From contig PHBI01000007.1 in assembly GCA_002841945.1 (NCBI GenBank), positions 1 through 64,000 on the forward strand: a stretch of DNA of 64,000 nucleotides, in the 5' to 3' direction. The notes beneath the pieces were generated by a model. That model had not been told where the DNA came from. It did not search any database and saw nothing but the letters and a program-made list of their open reading frames with translations. Origin of the DNA: Deltaproteobacteria bacterium HGW-Deltaproteobacteria-14. GTDB lineage: Bacteria > Myxococcota_A > UBA9042 > PHBI01. The first letter of the stretch is position 1. Each line of letters begins with the position of its first letter. Below are positions 41,360 to 50,214 of this stretch, in pieces. Made by a program: the position numbers and the translations under genes.

Positions 41360-44300
41360 ATGGCGCGCATTACCGCGCTCATCGAACGTTGGGGAGTCGC
41401 GGCGGTCATGGGCCTCGGCCTGATCCTGCTGTTCGTCGGCCTGGGGTCGACGGGGCTGTGGGAGCCGTGGGAGATGGACCGCGCCGATCTCGCGCGCGAC
41501 ATCGCCGATCCCCCGCAGGTCCTCGCGGCGATCGCCGACCCCTCCCACGAGGCGGCCGTGCGCAGCGCCGCTCAGCGGGCCGGGGTCGTCCTGCGTCTGA
41601 GCGAGCTCGACGCCGGCGCCAAGAAGTCCGGGGCTGCGGTCCAGTCCGCCCTCGACGACGCGCGCCGCCGGGTCGTCGCCGCGATCGTCCTCGACGTCGC
41701 GCTGATGCTCGACGATCCGGACGACCCCGCGTCCTGGCGGGGCGCCGCCGCCAAGGTGAACGCTGCCCTCGGCTACGTGCCCAACGGCCGCGTCATCCTG
41801 CTCGAGCGGCCCGGCGTGACCCTCGAGGAGCTCCAGAGCCGCCTGACGGTGGAGCGCGTGCGCGACGTCTGGGAGCGCGCGGCGGCCCGCTACGGCCTCG
41901 CGCCGGTCGGGACGGGCCCCGACGCCGATCGCCAGATCGACCAGGCCATCCAGCGCGTCGCGAGCACCCTGCCGATCGAGCCGCGCCTGGTGATCCTCCC
42001 CGGCGCCGACGTCGACGCGCTGCAGGGCGCCCTCGCGGCCGCGGCCTCGACCCACGCGTCCATCGTCAACTTCAAGGACCACGGCGACACCGTGGCCCTG
42101 CCGCCCCTCGAGTCCTGGCTCCGGACCGCGTCGTACAAAGCCTTCGGCCCCACCGAGCTCTCGACCCGCCTCCCGTCCGCCATCCTCGGCCTGCTGACGC
42201 TCTGGATCCTGATGCTCACGGTCCGCAACCTCTGGGGCCCCCGGGTCGCCGTCTTCGCGGGCCTCGTCCTCGTGACCATCCCCCTGTTCTTCGGCCAGGC
42301 CCGGAGCGCGGCCGGCGAGCCCTCGGCCATCCTCGCTCTGACCCTCGTCGCGGCCGGGCTGCTCCTGAGCGAGCGCGACACCTCCCGGCGCGTCGTCTGG
42401 ACCTACCTCGGGCTGGGCTTTCTCCTCGGCTTCCTCTCGAAGGGGCTCTACGGCCCGGTCCTCTTCACCGCCTTCGCCGCCGCGGGCCCCCTGATCCAGG
42501 GAGCCACCCGCCCGGCCCGCTGGCTCCCGGCGATCGCCTTCGGCGCGGCCACCGGCCTGCTCGCCCTGTGGGTCCTCAACGCCCCAGCGGACGGCTTCGC
42601 CGGGCAATTCCGGTTCACCCTGCCGCTCTTCAGCGACGGCCCGACGGTCCACGCCCGCAACTTCGACTTCGCCATCCGCGAGATCGGCTTCGGGCTGTTC
42701 CCGTGGTCGCCGGTCGTCGTCATCGCCGTCGGCGCCGCGCTCTTTCACGCCGTGAAGAAGCGCGACAACGCCGTCCTGACCGTCGCCCTGTGGTTCATCA
42801 TCCCGACGGTGCTGATGATGGCGACCCTCAAGAGCTACAACCAGCTCATCTGGCCCGCCGTACCCGCGGCGGCCGTCGCGGTCGCGCTCCTCCTCGAGCA
42901 GCTCACCGCGCGCGGCGCCAAGAGCTTCTTCGTCGCCATGGCGCTCTTCATCATGGCCGTCCTCATCGTGCGCGAGACCCGGGAGGCCCCGGACGGGCTC
43001 GTCGCCTACCTCACGGTCGATCCGCCCTTCGCGAAGAAGGGCGAGCTGCGCTGGCCGGAGCTGCTGAAGCTCGGCACCGTCGTCAAGCTGGTGGCCGTGC
43101 TGGGCTTGATGCTCATGGTCGCCTACATCGGCCGCCTCATCACCTTCGCCCGCAGCGCGCTCCTCTTCTTCCGGCGCGAGCGCCCCTTCGCGATCGCGCT
43201 GGGCGCCATCCTCTTCATCGCGCCGCTGTGTTGGCTCGGGGTCATCGGCGAGGCCCACCGCGTCGCGGCTGGCCAAGCCAACCTCGCCGCCATGGGTGAG
43301 GGCCAGCTCGCCTTCATCAAGACCATGGCCAGCCCGCGCGAGCCGGCCTTCATCCTCGGCATCCTGACGGCGGCGTTGCTCGTCGTCGCCGTCTTCGCGA
43401 AGTGGGTCTTCCCCCGAGCCGGCCGCTTCGTCAGCGACCTCACGGGGAGCTTCACGGGCACCCGCCGCGGCCATCGGCTCCTTTACGGCCTCGCCGCGCT
43501 GACCTACCTCGTGCTCGCCGCCATCCTCGCCCTGAGCGTCGTCTTCCCGAGCGACTACTGGGGCGACGTGCTCCTCGGCCCGGCCAGCCTCGCCGGCTAC
43601 CTCGCCGCCGCGCTGCTCGGCGCGATGGTCTGGCGCGGCAGCGGCGGCGACCGGGTCCAGGTGGCGCTCGTCGTCGTCGGCGTGATCGCGCTGCTGTTCG
43701 CGACGCGCCTCATCCGCGACGCCGGCTGGCGCGACGGCTGGGTCATGGCGCTCGTCACCGTCGGCTGGCTCTTCGCCCTCCCGGCCGCGCTCTCCCAGCT
43801 CCTCGTGCGCCCGGAGCGGTTCGCCCTCGGCGCCGGGATCCTCATCGCGCTGAGCTTTCTCGCCATCGACGTGCCGCTGCTCGACCGCTACAGCTGGGTC
43901 GAGCAGGTCCTCTTCCCGGGGCAGGGCAGCACCGTGCTGACCCGCCTCGTCGTCCCCTCCGGCGATATGTTCGCCAGCATCCCTGTCTACCTCGGCGACC
44001 TCGCGATCCTGGGCATCATCGGCCTGCTCGTGAACCGCCGCTTCCACGACGACCTCGCGCCCTACGCTCGCAAGGCGCTCAAGATCGAGCAGGGCCCGGT
44101 CGCCGTCTTCGGGATGGCCGTCGCCGCCGTCTTCGTCGCCTCCGGGGTCATCTTCGGGCTGCACGCCAACCTCGCCGAGAACGTCAGCCAGAAGCACGTC
44201 ATCGACGCCTGGCGCGCGGCCGTGGGTGATGACGCCGACCTCCCGCTGCGCCTCTTCAAGCACGGCTCCTTCAGCGCCCAGGGGCGCCGGGACTCGAACT

Positions 44301-45409
44301 TCTACACCGCCGACCTGCCCGAGATCCGCGACCGCCAGACCGCCCTCGAGGTCCTGCTCGGCGCCCACGATCAGGTCGCCGTCATCGACTCCGAGGGGGG
44401 CAGCGAGCCCGCCGTCCTGCCCGGCTGGAGCCCGGCCAACGACACCGACCGCGACGACCGCCGCGACCGCCAGGTCATCCGCGGCTTCGCCACGGCCGCG
44501 ACCGAGGACACCCTGACCGACGCCTCCCAGCGCTGGTCTCCGAACGCCCTCGTCGGCCGCAAGCTCGTCGACGTCGACGGCCGCACCTGGGACATCACCG
44601 CCAACGACGCCACCACCGTCACGGCCACCGGGCGCGGGCGCCTGACCTTCGCGACCAGCCCGCCGGCGCGCCGCTTCTACGCCATCGACGCCGCCCAGGT
44701 GGCCGACCATCGCGCCACCGCCGACGCCCCCGAGCGCCGCGGCATGCTCCTGCCCGCCGACCAGCTCTCCGAGCTCAACTACGCCTATCGCCGCATCTCC
44801 GGCGGCCAGCCCATCGCCGTCCTCGACGGCACCAGCTACCGCGTCCTGCTCGCCACGAGCTGGCTCGCGGAGGGCGAGAAGCAGCAGAACCGCCTCGCCA
44901 ACGCGACCTACACCCAGGCGCAGTTCGACGCCCTGACCGACAAGCGCGTCGAGCGCGTCTGGGGCATCTTCGACGACGAGATCCAGGTCGTCGGCTACAA
45001 GCTCGACGAGCCCGTCGCCTCCCCCGGCGAGAAGTTCACGGTCACCGTCTACTTCAAGGCGCTCAAGCCGATCCGCAAGTCGTACAAGATCTTCATGCAC
45101 ATGGATCTCAGCGGCGGCGGCAGCGAGCGCATCCACGGCGACCACTGGCCGCTCAACCTCGTCACCGAGACCGAGGACGACAAGAACTGCACGGGCTGCT
45201 TCCGGACCGACCACTGGCTGCCCGGGGACATCGTCGCCGACACCTACGAGCTCGACGTCGGCACGGTCAGCACCGGTGAGTACACGATCTGGCTCGGCTT
45301 CTACCTCCCCGGGCCCGATTCGCGCCTGCAGGTCAAGAGCTGGGACAAGGTGCGCGCCCGCCACGACGGCCAGAATCGCTTGGGGATCGGCACCTTCCAG
45401 GTCCGCTAG
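41360..45409 (+). CDS. GT39-type (dolichyl-phosphate-mannose mannosyltransferase-like) glycosyltransferase with C-terminal beta domain
   Basis: The product is 1349 residues. Its first periplasmic loop opens with GLWEPWEMDRADLARDIADP, the GT-C acidic motif region. About ten membrane helices follow, with LESWLRTASYKAFGPTELSTRLPSAILGLL and FFGQARSAAGEPSAILALTL, which are typical of the ArnT/PMT-like GT39 group. Further helices extend to about residue 930. The last 340 residues are soluble and include a beta domain (VVGYKLDEPVASPGEKFTVTVYFKAL...HMDLSGGG). It would transfer a sugar from a lipid carrier at the periplasmic face. The gene ends 3 bases before pilD. Confidence 0.8.
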   Translation: MARITALIERWGVAAVMGLGLILLFVGLGSTGLWEPWEMDRADLARDIADPPQVLAAIADPSHEAAVRSAAQRAGVVLRLSELDAGAKKSGAAVQSALDDARRRVVAAIVLDVALMLDDPDDPASWRGAAAKVNAALGYVPNGRVILLERPGVTLEELQSRLTVERVRDVWERAAARYGLAPVGTGPDADRQIDQAIQRVASTLPIEPRLVILPGADVDALQGALAAAASTHASIVNFKDHGDTVALPPLESWLRTASYKAFGPTELSTRLPSAILGLLTLWILMLTVRNLWGPRVAVFAGLVLVTIPLFFGQARSAAGEPSAILALTLVAAGLLLSERDTSRRVVWTYLGLGFLLGFLSKGLYGPVLFTAFAAAGPLIQGATRPARWLPAIAFGAATGLLALWVLNAPADGFAGQFRFTLPLFSDGPTVHARNFDFAIREIGFGLFPWSPVVVIAVGAALFHAVKKRDNAVLTVALWFIIPTVLMMATLKSYNQLIWPAVPAAAVAVALLLEQLTARGAKSFFVAMALFIMAVLIVRETREAPDGLVAYLTVDPPFAKKGELRWPELLKLGTVVKLVAVLGLMLMVAYIGRLITFARSALLFFRRERPFAIALGAILFIAPLCWLGVIGEAHRVAAGQANLAAMGEGQLAFIKTMASPREPAFILGILTAALLVVAVFAKWVFPRAGRFVSDLTGSFTGTRRGHRLLYGLAALTYLVLAAILALSVVFPSDYWGDVLLGPASLAGYLAAALLGAMVWRGSGGDRVQVALVVVGVIALLFATRLIRDAGWRDGWVMALVTVGWLFALPAALSQLLVRPERFALGAGILIALSFLAIDVPLLDRYSWVEQVLFPGQGSTVLTRLVVPSGDMFASIPVYLGDLAILGIIGLLVNRRFHDDLAPYARKALKIEQGPVAVFGMAVAAVFVASGVIFGLHANLAENVSQKHVIDAWRAAVGDDADLPLRLFKHGSFSAQGRRDSNFYTADLPEIRDRQTALEVLLGAHDQVAVIDSEGGSEPAVLPGWSPANDTDRDDRRDRQVIRGFATAATEDTLTDASQRWSPNALVGRKLVDVDGRTWDITANDATTVTATGRGRLTFATSPPARRFYAIDAAQVADHRATADAPERRGMLLPADQLSELNYAYRRISGGQPIAVLDGTSYRVLLATSWLAEGEKQQNRLANATYTQAQFDALTDKRVERVWGIFDDEIQVVGYKLDEPVASPGEKFTVTVYFKALKPIRKSYKIFMHMDLSGGGSERIHGDHWPLNLVTETEDDKNCTGCFRTDHWLPGDIVADTYELDVGTVSTGEYTIWLGFYLPGPDSRLQVKSWDKVRARHDGQNRLGIGTFQVR

Positions 45410-45412
45410 GGC

Positions 45413-46330
45413 ATGGGGGTGGTGCTCCTGATCCTGGTCTTCGCCCTCGGCGCCTCGGTCGGTAGCTTCCTCAACGTCGTCGTCTATCGGGTCCCCATCG
45501 GCGCCTCGATCGTCCGCCCGGCGAGCCGCTGCCCGAGCTGCGAGACCCCCATCCGGCTGCGCCACAACGTCCCCGTCTTCGGCTGGCTGGCCCTGCGCGG
45601 TCGCTGCGCCGCGTGCGGCGTCCCCATCTCGGCCCGCTACCCGCTGGTCGAGCTCGCCTGTGGGCTCTTGGCCCTCGCGCTCTTCACCGACTTCGCGGGC
45701 GGCCTCCCGGATCCGGCCCGGCTCGCGCAGATCCGCTTCGGCCTCGACGTCGTCGTCCCCTTCGTCATGTACTTCACCTTCGTGGCGGCGCTCGTCGCCG
45801 CGACCTTCATCGACCTCGACTGGTTCATCCTCCCCGACGGGCTCACCCTCGGCCCCCTCGCGCTCGGCCCGCTGACCGCCTTCGCGGCCGGCCGCGCCAC
45901 CGGCGTCACCTGGAGCGACGCCCTCATCGGGGCCGCCGCCGGGGCCTCGGTCATCCTCCTCATCACCGTCGTCTACGGCCTCGTCACCCGCCGCGACGGG
46001 TTGGGCGGCGGCGACTGGAAGCTGCTCGCCCTCATCGGTGGCTGGCTCGGCTGGCAGGCGCTCCCCTTCGTGCTCCTCGCCGGGAGCGTGCAGGGGCTCC
46101 TCGCCGCGGTCGCCTTCCGGCGCAGCTTCGCCGTCGCCGAGCTCCCCCCGGACCCGCTCGCGATCGCCGGGGACGCCCCCGCGCCAACGCCCCCTCACGA
46201 GGCCGAAGCGGTCTCGTTTCGCCACCTCGCCGTCCCCTTTGGCCCGTTCCTCGCCCTGAGCGCAGTCGAGTTCCTGCTCTTCCGCGACGAGATCCGCGGC
46301 CTCTTCCTCCACGCCGTGCGGGGCGGGTGA
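45413..46330 (+). CDS. pilD: Prepilin peptidase / N-methyltransferase (A24 aspartyl protease)
   Basis: The product is 305 residues. The N-terminal GASVGSFLNVVVYRVP precedes two Cys pairs (RCPSCETPI, RCAACGVPI), the zinc-binding cytoplasmic domain of the full-length methylating form. The two catalytic Asp sites are in FIDLDWFILPDG and GLGGGDWKLLALIGGWLG. About eight membrane helices are present. It processes type IV pilins and type II secretion pseudopilins. Three bases separate it from the GT39 gene, and aroK begins at its stop (TGATG). Confidence 0.93.
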   Translation: MGVVLLILVFALGASVGSFLNVVVYRVPIGASIVRPASRCPSCETPIRLRHNVPVFGWLALRGRCAACGVPISARYPLVELACGLLALALFTDFAGGLPDPARLAQIRFGLDVVVPFVMYFTFVAALVAATFIDLDWFILPDGLTLGPLALGPLTAFAAGRATGVTWSDALIGAAAGASVILLITVVYGLVTRRDGLGGGDWKLLALIGGWLGWQALPFVLLAGSVQGLLAAVAFRRSFAVAELPPDPLAIAGDAPAPTPPHEAEAVSFRHLAVPFGPFLALSAVEFLLFRDEIRGLFLHAVRGG

Positions 46331-46863
46331 TGCGGGTCGTGACCCTGGTCGGCCAGATGGGCGCCGGCAAGTCGACCGTCGCGCGCCTGCTCGCCGCCCG
46401 CTGGGCCGCCCAGGGCTTTCGCGCCGTCGACCTCGACGACGCCATCGTCGCGCGCGCCGGGCGCTCCATCCCCGACATCTTCACCAGCGACGGCGAGGGG
46501 GCCTTTCGTGCCCTCGAGCGCGCGGTCCTCGACGACGTCCTCGCCCAGCGCGGCGTCATCCTCGCGACCGGCGGGGGCGCCCCGTGCCAGCCCGGAGCCA
46601 TGGACGCGATCCTCGCGGCCGGCCCCGCGGTGTGGCTCGACGCGGCCCCCGAGGTCCTCGCCGCGCGCGCGGTCGCCGGCGGTGGTCGGCCGCTGCTCGC
46701 CGGTCGCGACCTCGCCGGGGCGGCCGCGTTCCTCGCCAGCCAGCGGGCCGAGCGCGAGCCCGACTATCTGCGCGCGACCTGCATCGTCGACGCGACGGCC
46801 CCCGCGGACGCCGTCGCCGCCACGATCGCCGCGCTCCTCCCCCCGGAGCTGCCATGGCCGTGA
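46330..46863 (+). CDS. aroK: Shikimate kinase
   Basis: The product is 177 residues, starting at ATG 46330, which overlaps the pilD stop. Walker A is LVGQMGAGKSTVARLLA. Substrate contacts are DLDDAIVARAGRSIPDIF, GEGAFRALE and ATGGGAP, and a lid Arg region is GGGRPLLAG. It phosphorylates shikimate in chorismate synthesis. aroB overlaps its last 10 bases. Confidence 0.93.
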   Translation: MRVVTLVGQMGAGKSTVARLLAARWAAQGFRAVDLDDAIVARAGRSIPDIFTSDGEGAFRALERAVLDDVLAQRGVILATGGGAPCQPGAMDAILAAGPAVWLDAAPEVLAARAVAGGGRPLLAGRDLAGAAAFLASQRAEREPDYLRATCIVDATAPADAVAATIAALLPPELPWP

Positions 46864-47972
46864 TCCTCGACCGCGTCGACGTCGCCCTCGGCGACCGCGC
46901 CTACCCCATCCTGCTCGTGGACGCGCTCCCGGGGGCCCTGGCCGCGCAGCTCGTCACCGAGCGCGTCCCCGACGCCGCCCGCGCGCTCGTCGTCACCGAC
47001 TCGAACGTCGGCCCGCTCTACGCCGCCGAGGTCGTCGGCGAGCTCGCGGCGGCCGGGCTCGTCACCGCGGTCCTCGAGCTCCCGGCCGGCGAGGCCTCCA
47101 AGCACCTCGAGACGGTCTCTCGGGTCGTCGATGCTGCGCTCGCACACGGGCTCCTTCGGGGCGACCTCCTTGTGGCGTTAGGCGGCGGCGTCATCGGAGA
47201 TATCACCGGGTTTGCGGCCGCCATTGTGCATCGCGGGATCGCCTTCGTGCAGCTCCCGACGAGCCTGCTCGCCCAGGTCGACAGCGCCGTCGGGGGCAAG
47301 ACCGGGGTCAACCACGCCAGCGGCAAGAACCTCATCGGCGCCTTCTGGCAGCCGGTCGCGGTGGTCAGCAGCATGCCGGCGCTGCAGACGCTCGACCCCA
47401 GGGAGGTCCGCTGTGGCCTGGCCGAGGCGCTCAAGCACGCGCTCATCGCCGACGCCGCGCTGCTCGAGACGGTGCTCGCGGGCGCCGAGGAGCTGCGCGC
47501 GCTCGCGCCGACCCCGACCGCCGCGCTGGTCGGCGCCTGCTGTCGCATCAAGGCCGCGGTCGTCGCCGCGGACGAGCGCGACCGCGGGCAGCGTGCGCTG
47601 CTGAACTTCGGCCACACCTTCGGCCACGCCTTCGAGCTCCTGCTCGGCTACGGCGCGCTCACCCACGGTGAGGCGGTCGGGCTCGGCATGGTCCTCGCGG
47701 CCCGCCTCTCCGAGCGGCTCGGCGTGGCCCCCTGCGGGGTCGAGGCGCGGGTCCGAGGGGCCCTCGCCGCGCTCGGGCTGCCGTCCGACCCCGACGCCGC
47801 GGGGCTCCCGGCGCTGCCCGCCCTCGTCGCCGCCGCGCGCGGCGACAAGAAGGCCGACGCCGGCGGGGTGCGCTTCGTCGTGCTCGAAGCGGTTGGCGCC
47901 GCGGCGCTGCGGCGGCTATCGTGGCCCGAGGGCGCGCGTCACCTGGCGCCGCCGCCGCCCGAGCCCGGATGA
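46854..47972 (+). CDS. aroB: 3-dehydroquinate synthase
   Basis: The product is 372 residues from ATG 46854. NAD site: LVALGGGVIGDITGFAAAIVHRGI and QLPTSLLAQVDSAVGGKTGVNH. Zinc ligands: CGLAEALKHALIAD, then FGHTFGHAFE. It cyclises DAHP to dehydroquinate. The codons across the conserved GGGVIGDITG block (about 47130-47235) are AT-richer (CTT, GTG GCG TTA, GGA GAT, TTT, ATT). The block begins near a motif variant (TGCTGCGCTCGCAC at 47132). Confidence 0.95.
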   Translation: MAVILDRVDVALGDRAYPILLVDALPGALAAQLVTERVPDAARALVVTDSNVGPLYAAEVVGELAAAGLVTAVLELPAGEASKHLETVSRVVDAALAHGLLRGDLLVALGGGVIGDITGFAAAIVHRGIAFVQLPTSLLAQVDSAVGGKTGVNHASGKNLIGAFWQPVAVVSSMPALQTLDPREVRCGLAEALKHALIADAALLETVLAGAEELRALAPTPTAALVGACCRIKAAVVAADERDRGQRALLNFGHTFGHAFELLLGYGALTHGEAVGLGMVLAARLSERLGVAPCGVEARVRGALAALGLPSDPDAAGLPALPALVAAARGDKKADAGGVRFVVLEAVGAAALRRLSWPEGARHLAPPPPEPG

Positions 47973-47982
47973 ACGGCCGCCC

Positions 47983-48210
47983 ATGATCACCCGCACACTG
48001 GCCGAGATCTACGCCCGCCAGGGGCACATCGAGGAGGCCGCGGACATCTACCGCCGCCTCCTCGCGAAGAGCCCCGACGACGGGACCCTGCGCGCCCGCT
48101 TGGCGGAGCTCGAGGGCGATCTCTCGGACGCCCGCGGCGAGTCGCACCGGGACGCTCGGATCGAGCGCCTCCGGGCGCTCTTGCGCCGCGTCAACGCTCG
48201 TCGCCGCTGA
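47983..48210 (+). CDS. Small TPR-like protein
   Basis: The product is 75 residues from ATG 47983, 10 bases after aroB. The start TLAEIYARQGHIEEAADIYRRLLAKSPDDGTLRARLAEL is one tetratricopeptide repeat (A-Y-x-G-x-x-x-A-x-x-x-Y-x-x-L-L-x-x-x-P) with a capping helix. The rest is basic. A single TPR of this size is probably a protein-interaction adaptor. It sits between aroB and aroQ in one transcript. Confidence 0.75.
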   Translation: MITRTLAEIYARQGHIEEAADIYRRLLAKSPDDGTLRARLAELEGDLSDARGESHRDARIERLRALLRRVNARRR

Positions 48211-48234
48211 CCCTCGCCCGCCCCGGAGCCACGT

Positions 48235-48696
48235 ATGCCGCCGAACGCCCCGCTCAAGATCGCCGTCATCCACGGCCCCAACCTCAACATGCTCGGCCAG
48301 CGGGAGCCGGGGATCTACGGCACGGCGAGCCTGGGTCACATCGATCAGAAGCTCGCGCTGCTCGCCCACGAGCTCGGCTGCGACCTCGTGTCCTGCCAAC
48401 ACAACGGCGAGGGCGAGCTGGTGGACGCGATCCAGCGGACGTCGATCGACGGTATCGACGGCATCCTCATCAACCCCGCGGCGTATACGCACACCTCGGT
48501 GGCGATTCGCGACGCGCTGGTCGCGGTCGGCCTGCCCACCGTCGAGGTTCACCTGTCGAACGTGTATGCCCGCGAGGCGTTCCGGCGTGAATCGCTGATC
48601 GCTGACATCGCGATCGGTCGCATCATGGGGTTTCAGAAGGACAGCTATCTGCTAGGTCTGCGGGCCCTCGTCGGACACCTGCGCGGGTCCGCCTGA
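48235..48696 (+). CDS. aroQ: 3-dehydroquinate dehydratase, type II
   Basis: The product is 153 residues from ATG 48235. Motifs of the type II enzyme are [18 protein letters not shown] (catalytic Arg and Tyr), [31 protein letters not shown] and [16 protein letters not shown]. It is a dodecameric cytosolic enzyme of the shikimate pathway. The C-terminal segment (about 48545-48660) has AT-richer codons (GAA TCG, GCT, TTT CAG, CTA GGT). It follows aroK and aroB. Confidence 0.95.
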   Translation: MPPNAPLKIAVIHGPNLNMLGQREPGIYGTASLGHIDQKLALLAHELGCDLVSCQHNGEGELVDAIQRTSIDGIDGILINPAAYTHTSVAIRDALVAVGLPTVEVHLSNVYAREAFRRESLIADIAIGRIMGFQKDSYLLGLRALVGHLRGSA

Positions 48697-48801
48697 GCCC
48701 GAACGGCGCGGCGTCGCGACGAGCGCGGGGCGAGTAGCGCCCGCGCCGCTGTCCTGCTAGTGTACGTCGCATTCTCGAGCCCGGCCGCGCCGGGACCTGT
48801 C

Positions 48802-50145
48802 ATGGCCGGAGACATGCCGCTCACCTCGGTGGACAAAGAGAAGCTCGTCGCGTCGGCCCAGCGCCACCTCAAGCGTGGCCAGGTCAAGAAGGCCATCGCC
48901 GAGGTCGAGCGCCTGGTGGTGGACGACTCCAACGACCTGCGGGCGCGGCTCGAGCTCGCCGACCTCTACGAGCGCGGCAACGAGCCCAAGCGCGCGGTGA
49001 CGGTCTACATCGAGGCCGCCAAGCACTACGAGCGCAGCAACTTCGGGCTCAAGGCCCTGGCGGTCTACCTGCGCGCGACCAACCTCGATCCGAAGAACCG
49101 CGAGGCCCACGCGGCGCTCGGCCGGCTCTACGCAGAGCAGGGGATGTTCGCCGAGGCCGCGTCCCGCTTTCAGACCGCGCTCGACTGTGCGACCGGCGCC
49201 GACGCCGCCCGGGCGCGGCTCGACGTCACGAGCGCGATGCTCGAGCTCGACCCCGACAACCTCGGCGACCGGCTGCGGCTCGCGGAGGGGTACAGCGCGC
49301 TCGGGCTCCGCGCGGAGGCGCTGGCCGAGCTGCGCAGCGTCGCGCTCGCGCTCGACGAGCGCGCCGCCGAGAGCGACTTCCAGGTCGTCGCGGAGCGCCT
49401 GCTCTGGCACAAGCCCGACGACTTCGAGATCGCGCGCAGCCTGGCGGCCTCCTACATCGCCCAGGAGGAGCCGCAGCGGGCCCTGGCCAAGCTGAAGATG
49501 GCCTTCGAGGCGAAGCCGCGCGATCTCGAGATCCTGGGGCTGCTCGCCGAGGCGTTCAACCAGCTCGGGCAGGTCCACAAGTCGGTCGCGGTCCTCAAGG
49601 AGATGGCCCGCATCTATGACGAGAGCGGGCTCATCCACGAGCGCGACGAGTGCTACACGCGCATCCTGATGCTCGACCCGAACGACAAGAGCGCGCGGGA
49701 CGCCATCGGCGAGACGAGCACCGAGGCGGAGGGGCAGACGCTCGAGTTCGCGCCGGAGTCGAGCCGGGTGCGGCCGTCGACGTCGCGCTCGAAGCGCCCG
49801 GCACCGGAGGCGTCGGACGACTTCGACGACTTCGACTTCGACTTCGACGACGAGGACGAGATCGGGTTCGGCGGGGTCGCCGAGAACACCATCGTGGACG
49901 ACGCCTTCATCCCCGACGACGTGCGCGAGCACCTCGACCAGGAGTCGGCGCTGTCGTTGGTGGTCCCGGGGGCGACCGACGGGCCCTCCACGAGCGCGCT
50001 GCAGGAGGATCTGCGCGAGCTCGACTTCTACATCAACAACGGCCTCGTGGGCGAGGCGGCGGGGCTCTTGCACGAGCTCTTCAACCGCCACGGTCGTCAC
50101 CCGCTCCTCGAGCGCCGTGAACAGCAGCTATCAGGCATGCGCTGA
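48802..50145 (+). CDS. TPR-repeat protein with acidic segment
   Basis: The product is 447 residues from ATG 48802; GTG 48760 is an alternative. Residues about 15-260 are a chain of TPR-like helix pairs (VKKAIAEVERLVVDDSNDLRARLELADLYERGN, then RAVTVYIEAAKHYERSNFGLKALAVYLRAT). An acidic stretch (DDFDDFDFDFDDEDE) lies near 345-360. The last helices (LREDLRELDFYINNGLVGEAAGLL-like) again look TPR-like. It is probably a scaffold or a component of a motility or secretion apparatus, as such proteins are common in myxobacterial genomes. Function is unproven. Confidence 0.72.
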   Translation: MAGDMPLTSVDKEKLVASAQRHLKRGQVKKAIAEVERLVVDDSNDLRARLELADLYERGNEPKRAVTVYIEAAKHYERSNFGLKALAVYLRATNLDPKNREAHAALGRLYAEQGMFAEAASRFQTALDCATGADAARARLDVTSAMLELDPDNLGDRLRLAEGYSALGLRAEALAELRSVALALDERAAESDFQVVAERLLWHKPDDFEIARSLAASYIAQEEPQRALAKLKMAFEAKPRDLEILGLLAEAFNQLGQVHKSVAVLKEMARIYDESGLIHERDECYTRILMLDPNDKSARDAIGETSTEAEGQTLEFAPESSRVRPSTSRSKRPAPEASDDFDDFDFDFDDEDEIGFGGVAENTIVDDAFIPDDVREHLDQESALSLVVPGATDGPSTSALQEDLRELDFYINNGLVGEAAGLLHELFNRHGRHPLLERREQQLSGMR

Positions 50146-50214
50146 GCGTGGTCGGCGGCGCGTTCGACGCGCGGCTGGCGGCGGGTACCGGAACGTCGAC
50201 CGAGGGGCGAGACC

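Noticed and set aside
39494..46312. 2272-residue open frame on the minus strand
   Set aside because: Only its last third (to 41212) has real protein features. The rest lies antisense to the GT39 and pilD genes and is low-complexity, as expected from GC-rich codon shadows.
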